A stretch of 64,000 nt of DNA from Alphaproteobacteria bacterium (GCA_016869595.1 VGDT01000003.1:32266-96265), one strand, 5' to 3'; positions 20,529 to 31,032 are shown, counted from the first letter of the stretch. Made by a program: numbers and translations. The notes: generated by a model from the letters alone, not told the origin.

Positions 20529-21163
20529 AAGCAGACGCCGGCCGGGAAGAGGCGCTGGATCTCTTCCCGGAACTCATGCCAATCGAAGCGGAGCTTGAAG
20601 TCTACGCGGCGCTGGTGCGGCGCTGGCAGGCGAAGATCAATCTCGTGTCCTCTGGGACTCTCGACGACGTCTGGTTGCGGCATTTTGCCGATTCGGCGCA
20701 GGTGCAAGCCGCGGCGCCTCGTGTCAGGCGCTGGGTGGATATGGGGTCCGGCGCCGGCTTTCCGGGGCTGGTGACCGCTCTCCTCCTCAAGGGCCAGCCC
20801 AACGCTGTCGTCCACCTTATCGAGAGCGATCAGCGCAAGGCCGGCTTCCTGCGGGCTGTTTCACGTGAAACAGCGGCGCCGGCAATCATTCACCCCGAGC
20901 GCATTGAAAATGTGATGCCAAGGCTGGCCGGCCAAATCGACGGCGTGAGCGCGCGTGCGCTCGCGCCGCTGACGCGCCTGGTCCAGCTTGCCGAAGAGAC
21001 TCTTCAGGAGGGCGCTATTGGCTTTTTTTTAAAGGGGGAAGAGTGGCGAGATGAATTGACCGCAGTCGAAGCGCTGGGTAGCTTTAGCTGCGAATCGACG
21101 GCAAGCCGCACCCGCAAGGGCGCGCGTATCGTCGTCGTCAAGCGCAAGGCTTCCCCATCGTGA
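20525..21163 (+). CDS. rsmG: 16S rRNA (guanine527-N7)-methyltransferase RsmG
   Basis: [42 protein letters not shown]. Confidence 0.95.
   Translation: MKADAGREEALDLFPELMPIEAELEVYAALVRRWQAKINLVSSGTLDDVWLRHFADSAQVQAAAPRVRRWVDMGSGAGFPGLVTALLLKGQPNAVVHLIESDQRKAGFLRAVSRETAAPAIIHPERIENVMPRLAGQIDGVSARALAPLTRLVQLAEETLQEGAIGFFLKGEEWRDELTAVEALGSFSCESTASRTRKGARIVVVKRKASPS
20857..20872. promoter_or_regulatory. parS: parS centromere site inside rsmG
   Basis: Second perfect TGTTTCACGTGAAACA. Confidence 0.92.
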
Positions 21164-21972
21164 CCGCTTCCTCTTCGCCGCGCATTCTTGTGCTGGCCAA
21201 TCAAAAGGGCGGCGTGGGCAAGACGACCACCGCCATTAATCTCGGCACGGCGCTCGCTGCGGTCGGCGAGGAAGTTCTCGTCATCGACCTTGATCCGCAG
21301 GGCAATGCCTCGACAGGCCTCGGAATTGATCGTCAGCACCGGCCGATCTCGACTTATGACGTGCTGCTCGGCGAGTCGAGCCTCGCGGAAGCGATCGTCG
21401 CAACGGCGGTGCCGCGTCTCTCGATCGCGCCTTCAACTCTCGATCTTCTGGGGGTCGAGCTTGAGATCGCCAATGATAAGGATCGCGCCTTTCGGTTGAA
21501 GCGGGCGCTCGCCGAGCTTGCGGTAGAACACGATGAGGAGCGGCGCTACAGCTACATTCTTATCGACTGCCCGCCGTCGCTGAACTTATTAACAATCAAT
21601 GCGTTAGCCGGCAGTGACGCCGTCGTGGTACCGCTGCAATGCGAGTTTTTCGCGCTGGAGGGCCTGTCCCAGCTTCTCTCGACCGTCGATCAGGTCAAGC
21701 AAACTCTCAACCAAAAGTTGTCAATCCACGGCGTCGTTCTGACCATGTATGACCCACGCAACAATCTGGCGAATCAGGTCGCCGCCGATGTGCGCCGCTT
21801 CATGGGCGAGAAGGTCTATGACACCATGATACCGCGAAACGTCAGGGTCTCCGAGGCGCCATCGCATGGCAAGCCGGTGCTGCTCTACGACCTCAAATGC
21901 TCCGGCAGTCAGGCCTATTTGAAACTCGCCTCGGAGGTGATCCAGCGCGAGAAGCGGCTGCGCGCGGCTTAG
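21160..21972 (+). CDS. parA: Chromosome partitioning ATPase ParA
   Basis: LANQKGGVGKTTTAINLGTALAA; LIDCPPSLNLLTINAL. Confidence 0.96.
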   Translation: MTASSSPRILVLANQKGGVGKTTTAINLGTALAAVGEEVLVIDLDPQGNASTGLGIDRQHRPISTYDVLLGESSLAEAIVATAVPRLSIAPSTLDLLGVELEIANDKDRAFRLKRALAELAVEHDEERRYSYILIDCPPSLNLLTINALAGSDAVVVPLQCEFFALEGLSQLLSTVDQVKQTLNQKLSIHGVVLTMYDPRNNLANQVAADVRRFMGEKVYDTMIPRNVRVSEAPSHGKPVLLYDLKCSGSQAYLKLASEVIQREKRLRAA

Positions 21973-21996
21973 GAAAGAAAAAGGAGCTTCTTGCTA

Positions 21997-22866
21997 ATGG
22001 CGGAGGAATCGCGGCGCCGGCTCGGCCGGGGATTGGCGGCGCTGCTCGGCGACGCCGCCGCGGACGTCGCCACGAGGGAGCGGCCCCGCGGCCCCCGCAA
22101 GGCGCCGATCGAGTTTTTGCGGCCGAACCCGCGCAATCCGCGTCTTTCCTTTCGCGAGGAAGATCTCGCCGAACTTACCGCCTCCATCCGTCAGAAGGGC
22201 GTCATTCAGCCGATCGTCGTTCGCGCCCTCGCCGGCGTCGCCGACGCTTATGAAATTATCGCCGGCGAGCGGCGCTGGCGCGCCGCGCAGATGGCGGGCC
22301 TCTCCGACGTTCCAGTCGTCATCCACGAAGCTGATGACAAGGAGGCGCTTGAACTCGCCATCATCGAGAATGTGCAGCGCGCCGATTTGAACGCCATCGA
22401 AGAGGCGAAGGGTTACGAACGGCTCGGCGAAGAGTTCGGCTACTCTCATGGCGAGATCGCCAAGATCATCGGCAAGAGCCGGCCCCATATCGCCAATACG
22501 ATTCGCCTGCTGAATTTGCCGGAAGAGGCGAAAAAGCTCGTCGGCGAAGGCGCGATTTCAGCCGGTCACGCCCGCGCGCTTCTTGCCGTTGCTGACCCGG
22601 CGGCGGTGGCGCGGCGCATTGTCGAAAAAGGAATGACGGTCCGCGACGTCGAACGGCTTGCTCAGGACGAAACCGAAAATGTTCGGCCTGCGAAACGTTC
22701 TGCTCGTTCCGCCAAGGACGCCGATACGCGCGCCATTGAAAAAACCCTGAGCGACGCGCTCGGGATGCGCGTTGAACTTCGTCCTGACGGAGAAAAAGGC
22801 GAGCTGCGTATCCGCTATGGCTCGTTGGAGCAGCTTGAGTCGATTTGCCGGCTGCTAAGCGGATAA
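21997..22866 (+). CDS. parB: Chromosome partitioning protein ParB
   Basis: RRLGRGLAALLGD; IIAGERRWRAAQMAGL; NVQRADLNAIEEAKGY. Confidence 0.96.
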   Translation: MAEESRRRLGRGLAALLGDAAADVATRERPRGPRKAPIEFLRPNPRNPRLSFREEDLAELTASIRQKGVIQPIVVRALAGVADAYEIIAGERRWRAAQMAGLSDVPVVIHEADDKEALELAIIENVQRADLNAIEEAKGYERLGEEFGYSHGEIAKIIGKSRPHIANTIRLLNLPEEAKKLVGEGAISAGHARALLAVADPAAVARRIVEKGMTVRDVERLAQDETENVRPAKRSARSAKDADTRAIEKTLSDALGMRVELRPDGEKGELRIRYGSLEQLESICRLLSG

Positions 22867-22930
22867 ATTTTTTTGCGTCGCACCCGCTGGGTGCGGGGCC
22901 AGGCCTTATTATGCGACGCCCAAGTGAATC

Positions 22931-22963
22931 AAAAAACCCCCGGCTCGCGCCGGGGGTTTTTTT
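22931..22963 (+). terminator. Rho-independent terminator downstream of parB
   Basis: CCCCCGGC TCGC GCCGGGGG followed by TTTTTTT. Confidence 0.9.
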
Positions 22964-22970
22964 GCGATCT

Positions 22971-23003
22971 GAAACCGGCCCATCATGGGCCGGTTTCTTT
23001 TAA
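22971..23003 (+). terminator. Second hairpin/terminator (GAAACCGGCCCAT-C-ATGGGCCGGTTTC-TTTT)
   Basis: 13-bp perfect stem followed by short T tract. Confidence 0.7.
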
Positions 23004-23015
23004 CTGTGCCTATGG

Positions 23016-24698
23016 TCAGAACAGCGGAGACAGGAGGCTGCCGCCGAAGCGATAGGTCAGACCCGCCGAGACGACGATCGGATTGATCGGCAGAGACACT
23101 TTGACCGGGATGAAGATCGCTCCAACTGCGGGCACTGCCGGCGAGAAAGCGACGACGGTGGAGTGAACCGTCGGATGCAGCCCGACATATTTGAAGTCGA
23201 CGTTTATGCCCCAATGTTCGTTGAGCATATAATCGACGCCGACCTGTCCAACCGGGCCCCATGAAGGGGTAACCGTGGCATATTGGAAGGTGCTGAGGAC
23301 GCCCCCCGTACCAGCAAGCGGAGCGCCAGGGGTGAAGGGAATCGACCAGGTGTCGTTGTTGACGCGGGTATTCCAGAAGGTGGTGAAGTTAACGCCGACG
23401 CCGAGGTAGGGTTGGACGGCGCCGAAATTGGTGAAGTGATATTGCGCCATGACGGATGGCGGGAACAGCCAGGCGCGAGCGAAGTCGCTAGAGATTGTGC
23501 CGGTGCCCTGGATGTGATGCGGCGTAACGCAGCAAATCGCCTCGATCGCCCAGTTCTTGGTGAGGTAATAGGCCGCATCAAGCATTGGGATAATTGACTT
23601 AGAGGTGTTCGTGCTCGCGCCAGCAATCACGCCGTTTAGGGTGGTCAGGCCTGTCTGTCTGCCAATGGATCCCAAAAGAGGGTGTCCGGCGCCCGAGTCG
23701 AACACCGTGCCATGGCCGGCGAGCGGCATGACGCCGGCAATCTTCAGGCGAACCTGAAACGGCTGATAGCTATCCACGAAAACCGCCGGCGGGGGCGGTC
23801 CTTTGATCGACGGCAGAGCGCCGCCGGCAGTCGAAGGCGCTATAGCCGCGAAGGGGTCGAAGTGCCAGTTCACGCCCGCGCGAACTGTATGAAAGCGGGT
23901 CGGCGAGCTATGGGCCGCGGCAAAGAGAGGTCCTCCCGTGCCGAAGCCAGGCAAGGCATTGAGCGGAACGGAATTAGCCGTTGTCGTGCCGAGATCGACA
24001 TAGAGATATTCGGCCTTGAGCGACCATGACGGGAATGCCGAGGGCGACCACTCGACGCCGCCGCCCGCCGTCCAGCCGACTTTGGTGTTGTCGTAATAGC
24101 CGTGTCCGATGGCGCTTATTCCAGCAGTAGCGAGGAAGTTGTCGGCGAACCCGACGTTGTTGATGACCTGGCCATAGGCGAAACCGCCGGTGCCGTAGGC
24201 CATCAGATTGGGCATGGAAGGCAGGGTGAGGCCGACTCGGCCGCGCACCGTGCCGAACCAATCGACGTTCTTCGTCGAATTCATGGTCAGTATGTGGGGC
24301 CCTGCGCCGTCAACGATGCCAACCGCGGTGTTGCTGTGGGACACCGCGTCAGTGGCCTGAATGTCCGCCTCGACGCCCAGGACGAGCCACGGGTTGAACT
24401 GATAGTTGTAACCGAGCTGTCCGCCGCCGGCGACGCCATGCAGATTCTGGTCGACGCTCCAGGCCGAGCCAAACGGCGCCGCCGCCAGACCGGCCGCGCT
24501 AAGATAGCCGAGGCCGCCTGTTTCCCGAGTGCTGTCGCCGAAGGCATAACCGATGTTCACGCCGCCGTAGAGGCCGGTCCAGGTGAATACGGGCGGCGCA
24601 GGCGGCGGAGCTTTATAAACGGGCAGATCAGCGGCAAACGCGGCGCCGGCGCTCCCGACCATAAGAGCGGCCAACGTGCTGCGGACAAAATTCTTCAT
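23016..24698 (-). CDS. Outer-membrane protein, apparent fusion of Omp25/31-like barrel and OmpW-like barrel
   Basis: N-half: signal peptide, ADLPVYKAPPPAPPVFTWTGLYGGVNIGYAFGD ... RFHTVRAGVNWHFDPF; C-half: NWAIEAICCVTPHHI..., LFPPSVMAQYHFTNFGAVQPYLGVGVNFTTFWN, terminal SAGLTYRFG typical of OmpW. Confidence 0.8.
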   Translation of the reverse strand: MKNFVRSTLAALMVGSAGAAFAADLPVYKAPPPAPPVFTWTGLYGGVNIGYAFGDSTRETGGLGYLSAAGLAAAPFGSAWSVDQNLHGVAGGGQLGYNYQFNPWLVLGVEADIQATDAVSHSNTAVGIVDGAGPHILTMNSTKNVDWFGTVRGRVGLTLPSMPNLMAYGTGGFAYGQVINNVGFADNFLATAGISAIGHGYYDNTKVGWTAGGGVEWSPSAFPSWSLKAEYLYVDLGTTTANSVPLNALPGFGTGGPLFAAAHSSPTRFHTVRAGVNWHFDPFAAIAPSTAGGALPSIKGPPPPAVFVDSYQPFQVRLKIAGVMPLAGHGTVFDSGAGHPLLGSIGRQTGLTTLNGVIAGASTNTSKSIIPMLDAAYYLTKNWAIEAICCVTPHHIQGTGTISSDFARAWLFPPSVMAQYHFTNFGAVQPYLGVGVNFTTFWNTRVNNDTWSIPFTPGAPLAGTGGVLSTFQYATVTPSWGPVGQVGVDYMLNEHWGINVDFKYVGLHPTVHSTVVAFSPAVPAVGAIFIPVKVSLPINPIVVSAGLTYRFGGSLLSPLF

Positions 24699-25038
24699 CG
24701 GAACCCCCGGATTAAATTCTGCGATGACGGTCGACGACAAAAGCGCCGAAGTCACTGTCACGTTGCTCTAAAATTTTGGTAATGCAACCGCATCTGATGC
24801 AAAATTAGGCTGTGAGCTGCTCATTCTTGGCGGCTGTGGCTGTGCGGCAACAATCCTTGTAATCCATGTGAGATAGCTGGCGCCGCTTTGCTGCAGTCGC
24901 TGCCATGGACAGGACCGTAAGTTTGACTTTAGGCAGCCTCACGGCTTGCCGCGTCAGACGCTGCGCAGTAATCCTTTCGCCGCCGCAGCGCGGCGAAAAA
25001 TAGAGAACCGCGCAGAGATTCCACCAATGCGAGGATAA

Positions 25039-27282
25039 GTGAGCGCGACTGAACCCGCCGTCACGCCGGAGCTCGCCGCCGCTCACGGCCTCAAGCCTGA
25101 TGAATACGCACGCATCCTAAAGCTCATCGGCCGCACGCCGAGCTTCACCGAGCTCGGCATTTTCTCGGCCATGTGGAACGAGCACTGTTCCTACAAATCG
25201 TCGCGCATTCATTTGCGCAAGCTCCCGACCAAGGCGTCCTGGGTGATTCGCGGTCCGGGCGAAAACGCCGGCGTGATCGATATCGGCGACGGCGACGCCT
25301 GCGTTTTCAAAATGGAGAGCCACAACCACCCGTCCTTCATCGAGCCCTATCAAGGCGCGGCCACGGGCGTCGGCGGCATTCTTCGCGACGTGTTCACAAT
25401 GGGCGCGCGGCCGATTGCATGCCTAAACCTTCTGCGCTTCGGCTGCCCCGCGCATCCCAAGACCAGGCGGCTGGTCGCGGGGGTCGTCGCCGGAATTGGC
25501 GGCTATGGCAATAGCTTCGGCGTGCCGACAGTCGGGGGTTCAACGGAATTCGACGCTTCCTATGACGGCAATATTCTCGTCAACGCGATGGCGGTCGGGC
25601 TGGCGCGCACCGACTCGATCTTCTACTCGGCCGCTGCGGGCGTCGGAAATCCGATCGTCTATCTCGGCTCCAAGACCGGGCGCGACGGCATTCACGGCGC
25701 CACCATGGCATCCGCCTCTTTCGAGGAGGACGCAGAGGAAAAACGCCCCACAGTTCAGGTGGGCGATCCTTTTTCGGAGAAGCTGCTGTTGGAGGCTTGC
25801 CTGGAGCTTATGGCGTCTGGCGCGGTCATCGCCATTCAGGACATGGGCGCCGCCGGCCTCACCTCTTCCGCGGTGGAGATGGGCGCCAAGGGCAATCTCG
25901 GCATTGAGCTGGACCTCGACGCGGTGCCTTGCCGCGAGGAGGGCATGACCGCCTATGAGATGATGCTCTCCGAAAGCCAGGAGCGCATGCTCATGGTCTT
26001 AAAGCCCGAACTCGAAGAGCAGGCCGAGGCGATCTTCCGGAAGTGGGGGCTCGATTTCGCGATCGTCGGCAAAACAACCGACACGCTTCGCTTCGTCGTC
26101 AAGCATAAGGGCGAGGTAAGGGCCGATCTGCCGATCAAGGAATTGGGCGACGAGGCGCCGGTCTATGATCGGCCTTGGACGCCGACGTCAAAACAGCCGG
26201 CGGTCGACGCCGCCGCGATCAAAGCGCCCTTCTCGAACCGCGATGCGCTGCTCAAACTCCTGGCGACGCCAAATCTCTGCTCCAAACGCTGGGTTTGGGA
26301 GCAATATGATCACCTCATTCTCGGCAATAGCGTGCGCCCCCCCGGCGGCGACGCCGCGGTCGTCCGGGTGAAGGCGGGGCCCAAAGGGTTGGCGCTCACG
26401 ACCGACGTTACCGCGCGCTATTGCGCGGCTGACCCTTATGAGGGCGGCAAGCAGGCGGTTGCGGAAAGCTGGCGCAACATCACCGTGCGCGGCGCGACGC
26501 CGCTGGCGCTCACGGACAATCTGAATTTCGGCAATCCTGAGCGGCCCGAATATATGGGCCAGTTCGTCGGCTGCCTGCAGGGCATCGGCGAGGCGGCGCG
26601 CGCCCTCGATTTCCCCATCGTTTCAGGCAATGTGTCGCTCTACAACGAGACGCAGGGCGCTGGCATTCTGCCGACTCCGGCGATCGGCGGCGTTGGCGTC
26701 ATCGCGGACGTCGCCAAGGCGGCGCAAACAGGCTTCGCGCGAAAGGGCGATACGATCCTGCAGATCGGCGAGACAAAGGGCTGGCTCGGCCAGTCGGCCT
26801 ATGCGCATGATCTTTGTGGACGCGCCGACGGCGCGCCGCCGCCCGTCGATCTCGCCACCGAGCGCAGGAACGGCGATTTCATTAGGCGATTGATCCTTTC
26901 TGGGCGCGTCAGCGCGGCGCATGATATTTCGGACGGCGGCCTCGCCGTCGCGCTCGCCGAAATGGCGTTGGCGGGCGACATGGGAGCCGAAATCACGCAT
27001 CTTCCCGAGGGCCTTCGACATGCGGCGCTCTTTGGGGAAGATCAGGCGCGCTATCTTGTGACGGTCGCGCAGGGCGACGCCGCTGCCGTTGCAAAGGAGT
27101 GCGCGGAGGCCGGCGTGCCCGTCCAGGCAGTTGGGCGCGTCGGGGGCGACGCCTTGATCCTTCCTGGAGAGGCGCCGATATTGCTGACCGAGCTGCGCAA
27201 GGGGCACGAGAGCCCGCTGCCGGCCTTCATGGGCGGCGACGATAATGCGTTTTCGGGCGCTTTCCCGACAGAGGTGTCATAA
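25039..27282 (+). CDS. purL: Phosphoribosylformylglycinamidine synthase subunit PurL
   Basis: [49 protein letters not shown] start. Confidence 0.96.
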   Translation: MSATEPAVTPELAAAHGLKPDEYARILKLIGRTPSFTELGIFSAMWNEHCSYKSSRIHLRKLPTKASWVIRGPGENAGVIDIGDGDACVFKMESHNHPSFIEPYQGAATGVGGILRDVFTMGARPIACLNLLRFGCPAHPKTRRLVAGVVAGIGGYGNSFGVPTVGGSTEFDASYDGNILVNAMAVGLARTDSIFYSAAAGVGNPIVYLGSKTGRDGIHGATMASASFEEDAEEKRPTVQVGDPFSEKLLLEACLELMASGAVIAIQDMGAAGLTSSAVEMGAKGNLGIELDLDAVPCREEGMTAYEMMLSESQERMLMVLKPELEEQAEAIFRKWGLDFAIVGKTTDTLRFVVKHKGEVRADLPIKELGDEAPVYDRPWTPTSKQPAVDAAAIKAPFSNRDALLKLLATPNLCSKRWVWEQYDHLILGNSVRPPGGDAAVVRVKAGPKGLALTTDVTARYCAADPYEGGKQAVAESWRNITVRGATPLALTDNLNFGNPERPEYMGQFVGCLQGIGEAARALDFPIVSGNVSLYNETQGAGILPTPAIGGVGVIADVAKAAQTGFARKGDTILQIGETKGWLGQSAYAHDLCGRADGAPPPVDLATERRNGDFIRRLILSGRVSAAHDISDGGLAVALAEMALAGDMGAEITHLPEGLRHAALFGEDQARYLVTVAQGDAAAVAKECAEAGVPVQAVGRVGGDALILPGEAPILLTELRKGHESPLPAFMGGDDNAFSGAFPTEVS

Positions 27283-27283
27283 A

Positions 27284-27514
27284 ATGCCCATGCCAGCCGT
27301 TGAAATTGAGCGTCTTATCAAGGCCGCCATTCCCGACGCGCAGGTGGAGCTCACCGCGCTCGTCAATGATGACGACCATTGGGCGGCGACGGTCGTCTCC
27401 GAGCGCTTTCGCGGCCTTACCCGTGTCAAGCAGCACCAGATGGTCAACGCTGCTTTCGGCGACCGATTGGGCGGTGAGTTGCACGCATTGCAGCTGACGA
27501 CGCGTGCGCCTTAG
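27284..27514 (+). CDS. BolA family protein
   Basis: In-frame ATG MPMPAVEIERLIKAAIPDAQVELTALVNDDDHWAATVVSERFRGLTRVKQHQMVNAAFGDRLGGELHALQLTT. Confidence 0.92.
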   Translation: MPMPAVEIERLIKAAIPDAQVELTALVNDDDHWAATVVSERFRGLTRVKQHQMVNAAFGDRLGGELHALQLTTRAP

Positions 27515-27562
27515 TTTTTTCCTCGACCGGCGCCTTGAACGCCGCAACAAAGGCAAATGAAA

Positions 27563-27907
27563 ATGTCCGACGACGCCAACGCCCGCATCAAGAATGAAAT
27601 TGAATCCTCCGACGTCGTGCTCTTCATGAAGGGCACGCCGCAGGCGCCGCAATGCGGCTTCTCCATGCAGGTGGTGCAAATCCTCAACCACCTCGGCGTG
27701 CCTTACAAGGCGATCAACGTGCTCGCCGACGGCGTCATACGCGAAGGCATCAAAGCCTATTCCAATTGGCCGACGATCCCGCAGCTTTACGTGAAGAATG
27801 AATTCATTGGCGGCTGCGACATCACGAAGGAAATGTTCCAGAGCGGCGAGCTTGTCGCTTTGTTGGACAAGGAAGGCGTGCCCCATGCGCAGATCGGAAA
27901 GGCTTAA
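27563..27907 (+). CDS. grxD: Monothiol glutaredoxin, Grx4 family
   Basis: VVLFMKGTPQAPQCGFSMQVVQIL; NWPTIPQLYVKNEFIGGCDI. Confidence 0.94.
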   Translation: MSDDANARIKNEIESSDVVLFMKGTPQAPQCGFSMQVVQILNHLGVPYKAINVLADGVIREGIKAYSNWPTIPQLYVKNEFIGGCDITKEMFQSGELVALLDKEGVPHAQIGKA

Positions 27908-27937
27908 GCCTTTCCGTCGACAGGTTACACGATTGCT

Positions 27938-27974
27938 GCGCGTCGCTTTAAAATGAGCGACGCGCATTTTTTAT
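27938..27974 (+). terminator. Rho-independent terminator after grxD
   Basis: GCGCGTCGCT-TTAAAATG-AGCGACGCGC followed by ATTTTTTAT. Confidence 0.85.
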
Positions 27975-28046
27975 GGATTTGATCGTTCTGCAAGCGCATA
28001 TGCAGCGTCGAGGAACATTCCCAAGCGCGGTTCAGAAAGTGGCGCC

Positions 28047-29039
28047 ATGGCCCCGCCCATCGCTCTGACACAAGGCGACCCTTCAGGGATTGGGCCGGAA
28101 CTCGCGCTCATGGCCTATGTCGCGCATCACTCATGCGATCTGCCGCCCTTCTTCCTGCTCAGCGATCCCGCGTTTATCGCACGCACTGCGGCCAATCTCG
28201 CGCTCGAGATTCAGATAGAGACTACGACGGCGGCGCACGCGGGCGACATATTCTCCCGCGCGCTGCCTGTCGTGGATACAGGCTCTAATGTCGTTGGCGT
28301 TCCCGGCAGTCCCGATCCTGCCGACGCCCCTTCAACGCTGAGCTCGATCGAGCGCGCGGTCGAATGCGTCGCCAAGGGCGAAGCGCGCGCCGTCGTCACT
28401 AATCCGATCGCAAAATCGATTCTGTATAAGGCCGGCTTCAAGCATCCTGGACACACTGAATTTTTGGCCGAGCTCGCGCATCGCCATTATGGCGGCGACT
28501 ATGGCGCGGTGATGATGTTGTGGTCGCAAGAACTCGCGGTCGTTCCGCTTACCATTCACATTCCGCTCGGTGATGTCGCCAAACAACTGACGCGCGAATT
28601 AATCATTGAGACAGGCGAGATCGTCGCGCATGATCTCGCCGCACGCTTTCACATTGCCAAGCCGCGCCTCGCCTTCGCAGGACTCAATCCTCATGCGGGC
28701 GAAGACGGCGCCATCGGTCGTGAGGAGATCGACGTCATCGCGCCGGCGATCATGGAATTACGGGCGCGTGGCGTCATTGCGTCTGGACCTTTTCCCGCCG
28801 ATACGATGTTCCACAAAGCCGCTCGCGCAAAATACGACGTGGCGCTATGTCCGACGCATGATCAGGCGCTGATCCCGATCAAGACGCTTGCTTTCGAGCG
28901 CGGGGTCAATGTCACGCTCGGTCTTCCCTTCGTGCGCACGTCGCCTGACCATGGCACAGCGTTTGATATCGCCGGCAAAGGCGTCGCCGATCCGACGAGT
29001 CTGATCGAAGCGATCAAACTTGCAGGACGCACGACGTAA
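28047..29039 (+). CDS. pdxA: 4-hydroxythreonine-4-phosphate dehydrogenase
   Basis: ALTQGDPSGIGPEL; FAGLNPHAGEDG; LPFVRTSPDHGTAFDIAGKG. Confidence 0.95.
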   Translation: MAPPIALTQGDPSGIGPELALMAYVAHHSCDLPPFFLLSDPAFIARTAANLALEIQIETTTAAHAGDIFSRALPVVDTGSNVVGVPGSPDPADAPSTLSSIERAVECVAKGEARAVVTNPIAKSILYKAGFKHPGHTEFLAELAHRHYGGDYGAVMMLWSQELAVVPLTIHIPLGDVAKQLTRELIIETGEIVAHDLAARFHIAKPRLAFAGLNPHAGEDGAIGREEIDVIAPAIMELRARGVIASGPFPADTMFHKAARAKYDVALCPTHDQALIPIKTLAFERGVNVTLGLPFVRTSPDHGTAFDIAGKGVADPTSLIEAIKLAGRTT

Positions 29040-29993
29040 GTGAGCGACTCGCTGCCGCCTCTGCGAGACGTCGTCGCCCGCTACGGACTCGACGCAAAGA
29101 AATCGCTCGGACAGAATTTTCTGTTCGATCTCAATCTCACTGCACGCATTGCTCGCGCTGCAGGGCCGTTCGATAACACGATCGTGGTTGAAATCGGTCC
29201 CGGGCCTGGGGGATTGACGCGCGCCCTGCTCGAGCAAGGCGCGCGCGTCATCGCGGTCGAACGCGATTCTCGTTGTCTAGCGGCGCTCGAAGAGATTGCG
29301 GCGCATTATCCCGGCAGGCTGACGATCGTCGAAGGCGACGCGCTAGAGATGGATGTTGCCGCGATCGTGCGGACTCACGCGCCTGTCATTCCCGACGCTC
29401 GTGAAACGAGCGATCGGGAATCCAGCGCCTCAGCGATGAGACCCGACATGGATTCCCGATCAGACCTTCGGTCTGTCGGGAATGACAGGTGTGGCGTCGC
29501 TCGTATCTGCGCCAATCTTCCTTACAACGTCGCCACAGCGCTGCTGACGAAATGGATCGAGGCGGAGCCCTGGCCCTCGGTCTTCGATCGCTATGTGTTG
29601 ATGTTTCAAAAAGAGGTCGCGCAGCGGATCGTCGCGACGCCAAAGGAGCGCGCCGATTATGGTCGGCTCGCGGTGCTTTGCGGCTGGCGAACGAAGGCGC
29701 GCATTCTTTTCGACGTGTCGCCGGCAGCTTTTACGCCGCCGCCGAAAGTGACCTCTTCCGTCGTCGAGCTTACGCCCAATCCCAATCCGCTTGAATGCGA
29801 TCCCCGCGCCTTGTCGCGCGTCACGCAGGCCGCCTTCGGACAACGCCGCAAAATGTTGCGGCAGAGTTTGAAGTCGCTCGGCGTCGACGCTTCAGCGCTC
29901 CTTGCAGCGGCTGGAATAGAGGAGACGAAGCGCGCGGAAGAAATCGACGTCGCCGGTTTTGTCGCGCTCGCCAACGCGCTTTCAGCTCAATGA
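29040..29993 (+). CDS. rsmA: 16S rRNA (adenine1518/1519-N6)-dimethyltransferase, with an inserted 36-codon repeat-derived segment
   Basis: [59 protein letters not shown] start; repeat element at 29382-29489 is read through in frame. Confidence 0.94.
   Translation: MSDSLPPLRDVVARYGLDAKKSLGQNFLFDLNLTARIARAAGPFDNTIVVEIGPGPGGLTRALLEQGARVIAVERDSRCLAALEEIAAHYPGRLTIVEGDALEMDVAAIVRTHAPVIPDARETSDRESSASAMRPDMDSRSDLRSVGNDRCGVARICANLPYNVATALLTKWIEAEPWPSVFDRYVLMFQKEVAQRIVATPKERADYGRLAVLCGWRTKARILFDVSPAAFTPPPKVTSSVVELTPNPNPLECDPRALSRVTQAAFGQRRKMLRQSLKSLGVDASALLAAAGIEETKRAEEIDVAGFVALANALSAQ
29382..29489. repeat. Palindromic repeat (family A) inserted in frame within rsmA
   Basis: 15-bp perfect outer arms CCTGTCATTCCCGAC (29382-29396) / GTCGGGAATGACAGG (29475-29489), inner hairpins CGCTCGT-GAA-ACGAGCG and AGACC-TTC-GGTCT; 108 bp = 36 codons. 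Confidence 0.9.
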
Positions 29994-30346
29994 CGTTTGC
30001 GCAAATAATCGCGCAGCACGACCGCGTTGTTCATGGCCTCATCATGCGCCGCGTAAAGCAGCGTGACGTGATATTTACGAGCAAGAACGCGGATCGCGTC
30101 GATTTGCTGCTGCGACTCGGGCGCGGCAAGTTCGGCGCGATAGCGCTTCTCAAATTCTTTCTAACGCTCGGGCTTATGGCCGAACCAGCGCCGCAGCGCA
30201 TCGCTCGGCGCGACATCTTTCGCCCAAAGATCGATGTGCGCATTGTTTTTGCTTAGGCCGCGGGGCCAAAGACGATCGACGAGAACGCGCGTTCCATCTT
30301 CCGCCTTCGCGGACTCATAAACGCGTTTGAGAGCGATAGCCGCCAT
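29987..30346 (-). pseudogene. DUF488-like protein interrupted by one in-frame TAG
   Basis: [121 protein letters not shown] is complement of 30161-30163; frame intact on both sides. Confidence 0.85.
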
Positions 30347-30377
30347 GTGGAGAACATAGCGCGCTAAATGCGAAGAA

Positions 30378-31019
30378 CTATTCGCTTAAAAGCTTGGCGA
30401 CGAATTGTTCGATTTCCTTGTCGCGCCTTGGCCGTCGCTGTCGCTCGGCGCGCAGGATGGCGATAAGATCTTCAAAGGCGCGCTGCAGATCGTCGTTGAT
30501 GATCACGTAATCGTAGTCCTTCCAGCGCGCGATCTCTTTTCGTGCATTCTCCAGCCGTCGCTCTATCGCGTCCCGCGAATCTTCAGCGCGGCGCTCCAAT
30601 CGCGCGCGCAATTCGTCCATCGACGGCGGCAGGATGAAGACGGTGACGGCGTCAGGGCCCATCTTCTCGCGTACCTGGCGCGTGCCCTGATAGTCGATGT
30701 CGAAGAGACAATCGCGGCCTTGCGCAAGGATATCTTCGACGGGCGCGCGCGGGGTGCCGTAGAAATTGCCGTGAACCTCAGCCCATTCCAAAAGCTCGCC
30801 GGCGTCGCGCATGGCGGTGAAGCGACGTTCGGAGATGAAGCTGTAATGGATGCCGTCGACTTCGCTCGAGCGGCGCGCGCGCGTCGTCACAGAAATCGAC
30901 AACGTCAAATCGAGATCGCGATCCTGCAACAGCATTCGCGTCAGAGTCGTCTTCCCCGCGCCCGAGGGCGAGGAAAGGATTAGGACAATGCCGCGGCGGC
31001 TGGATTGGATCGGAGGCAT
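30378..31019 (-). CDS. gmk: Guanylate kinase
   Basis: [36 protein letters not shown]. Confidence 0.96.
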   Translation of the reverse strand: MPPIQSSRRGIVLILSSPSGAGKTTLTRMLLQDRDLDLTLSISVTTRARRSSEVDGIHYSFISERRFTAMRDAGELLEWAEVHGNFYGTPRAPVEDILAQGRDCLFDIDYQGTRQVREKMGPDAVTVFILPPSMDELRARLERRAEDSRDAIERRLENARKEIARWKDYDYVIINDDLQRAFEDLIAILRAERQRRPRRDKEIEQFVAKLLSE

Positions 31020-31032
31020 GTTTTTCGAGAGA

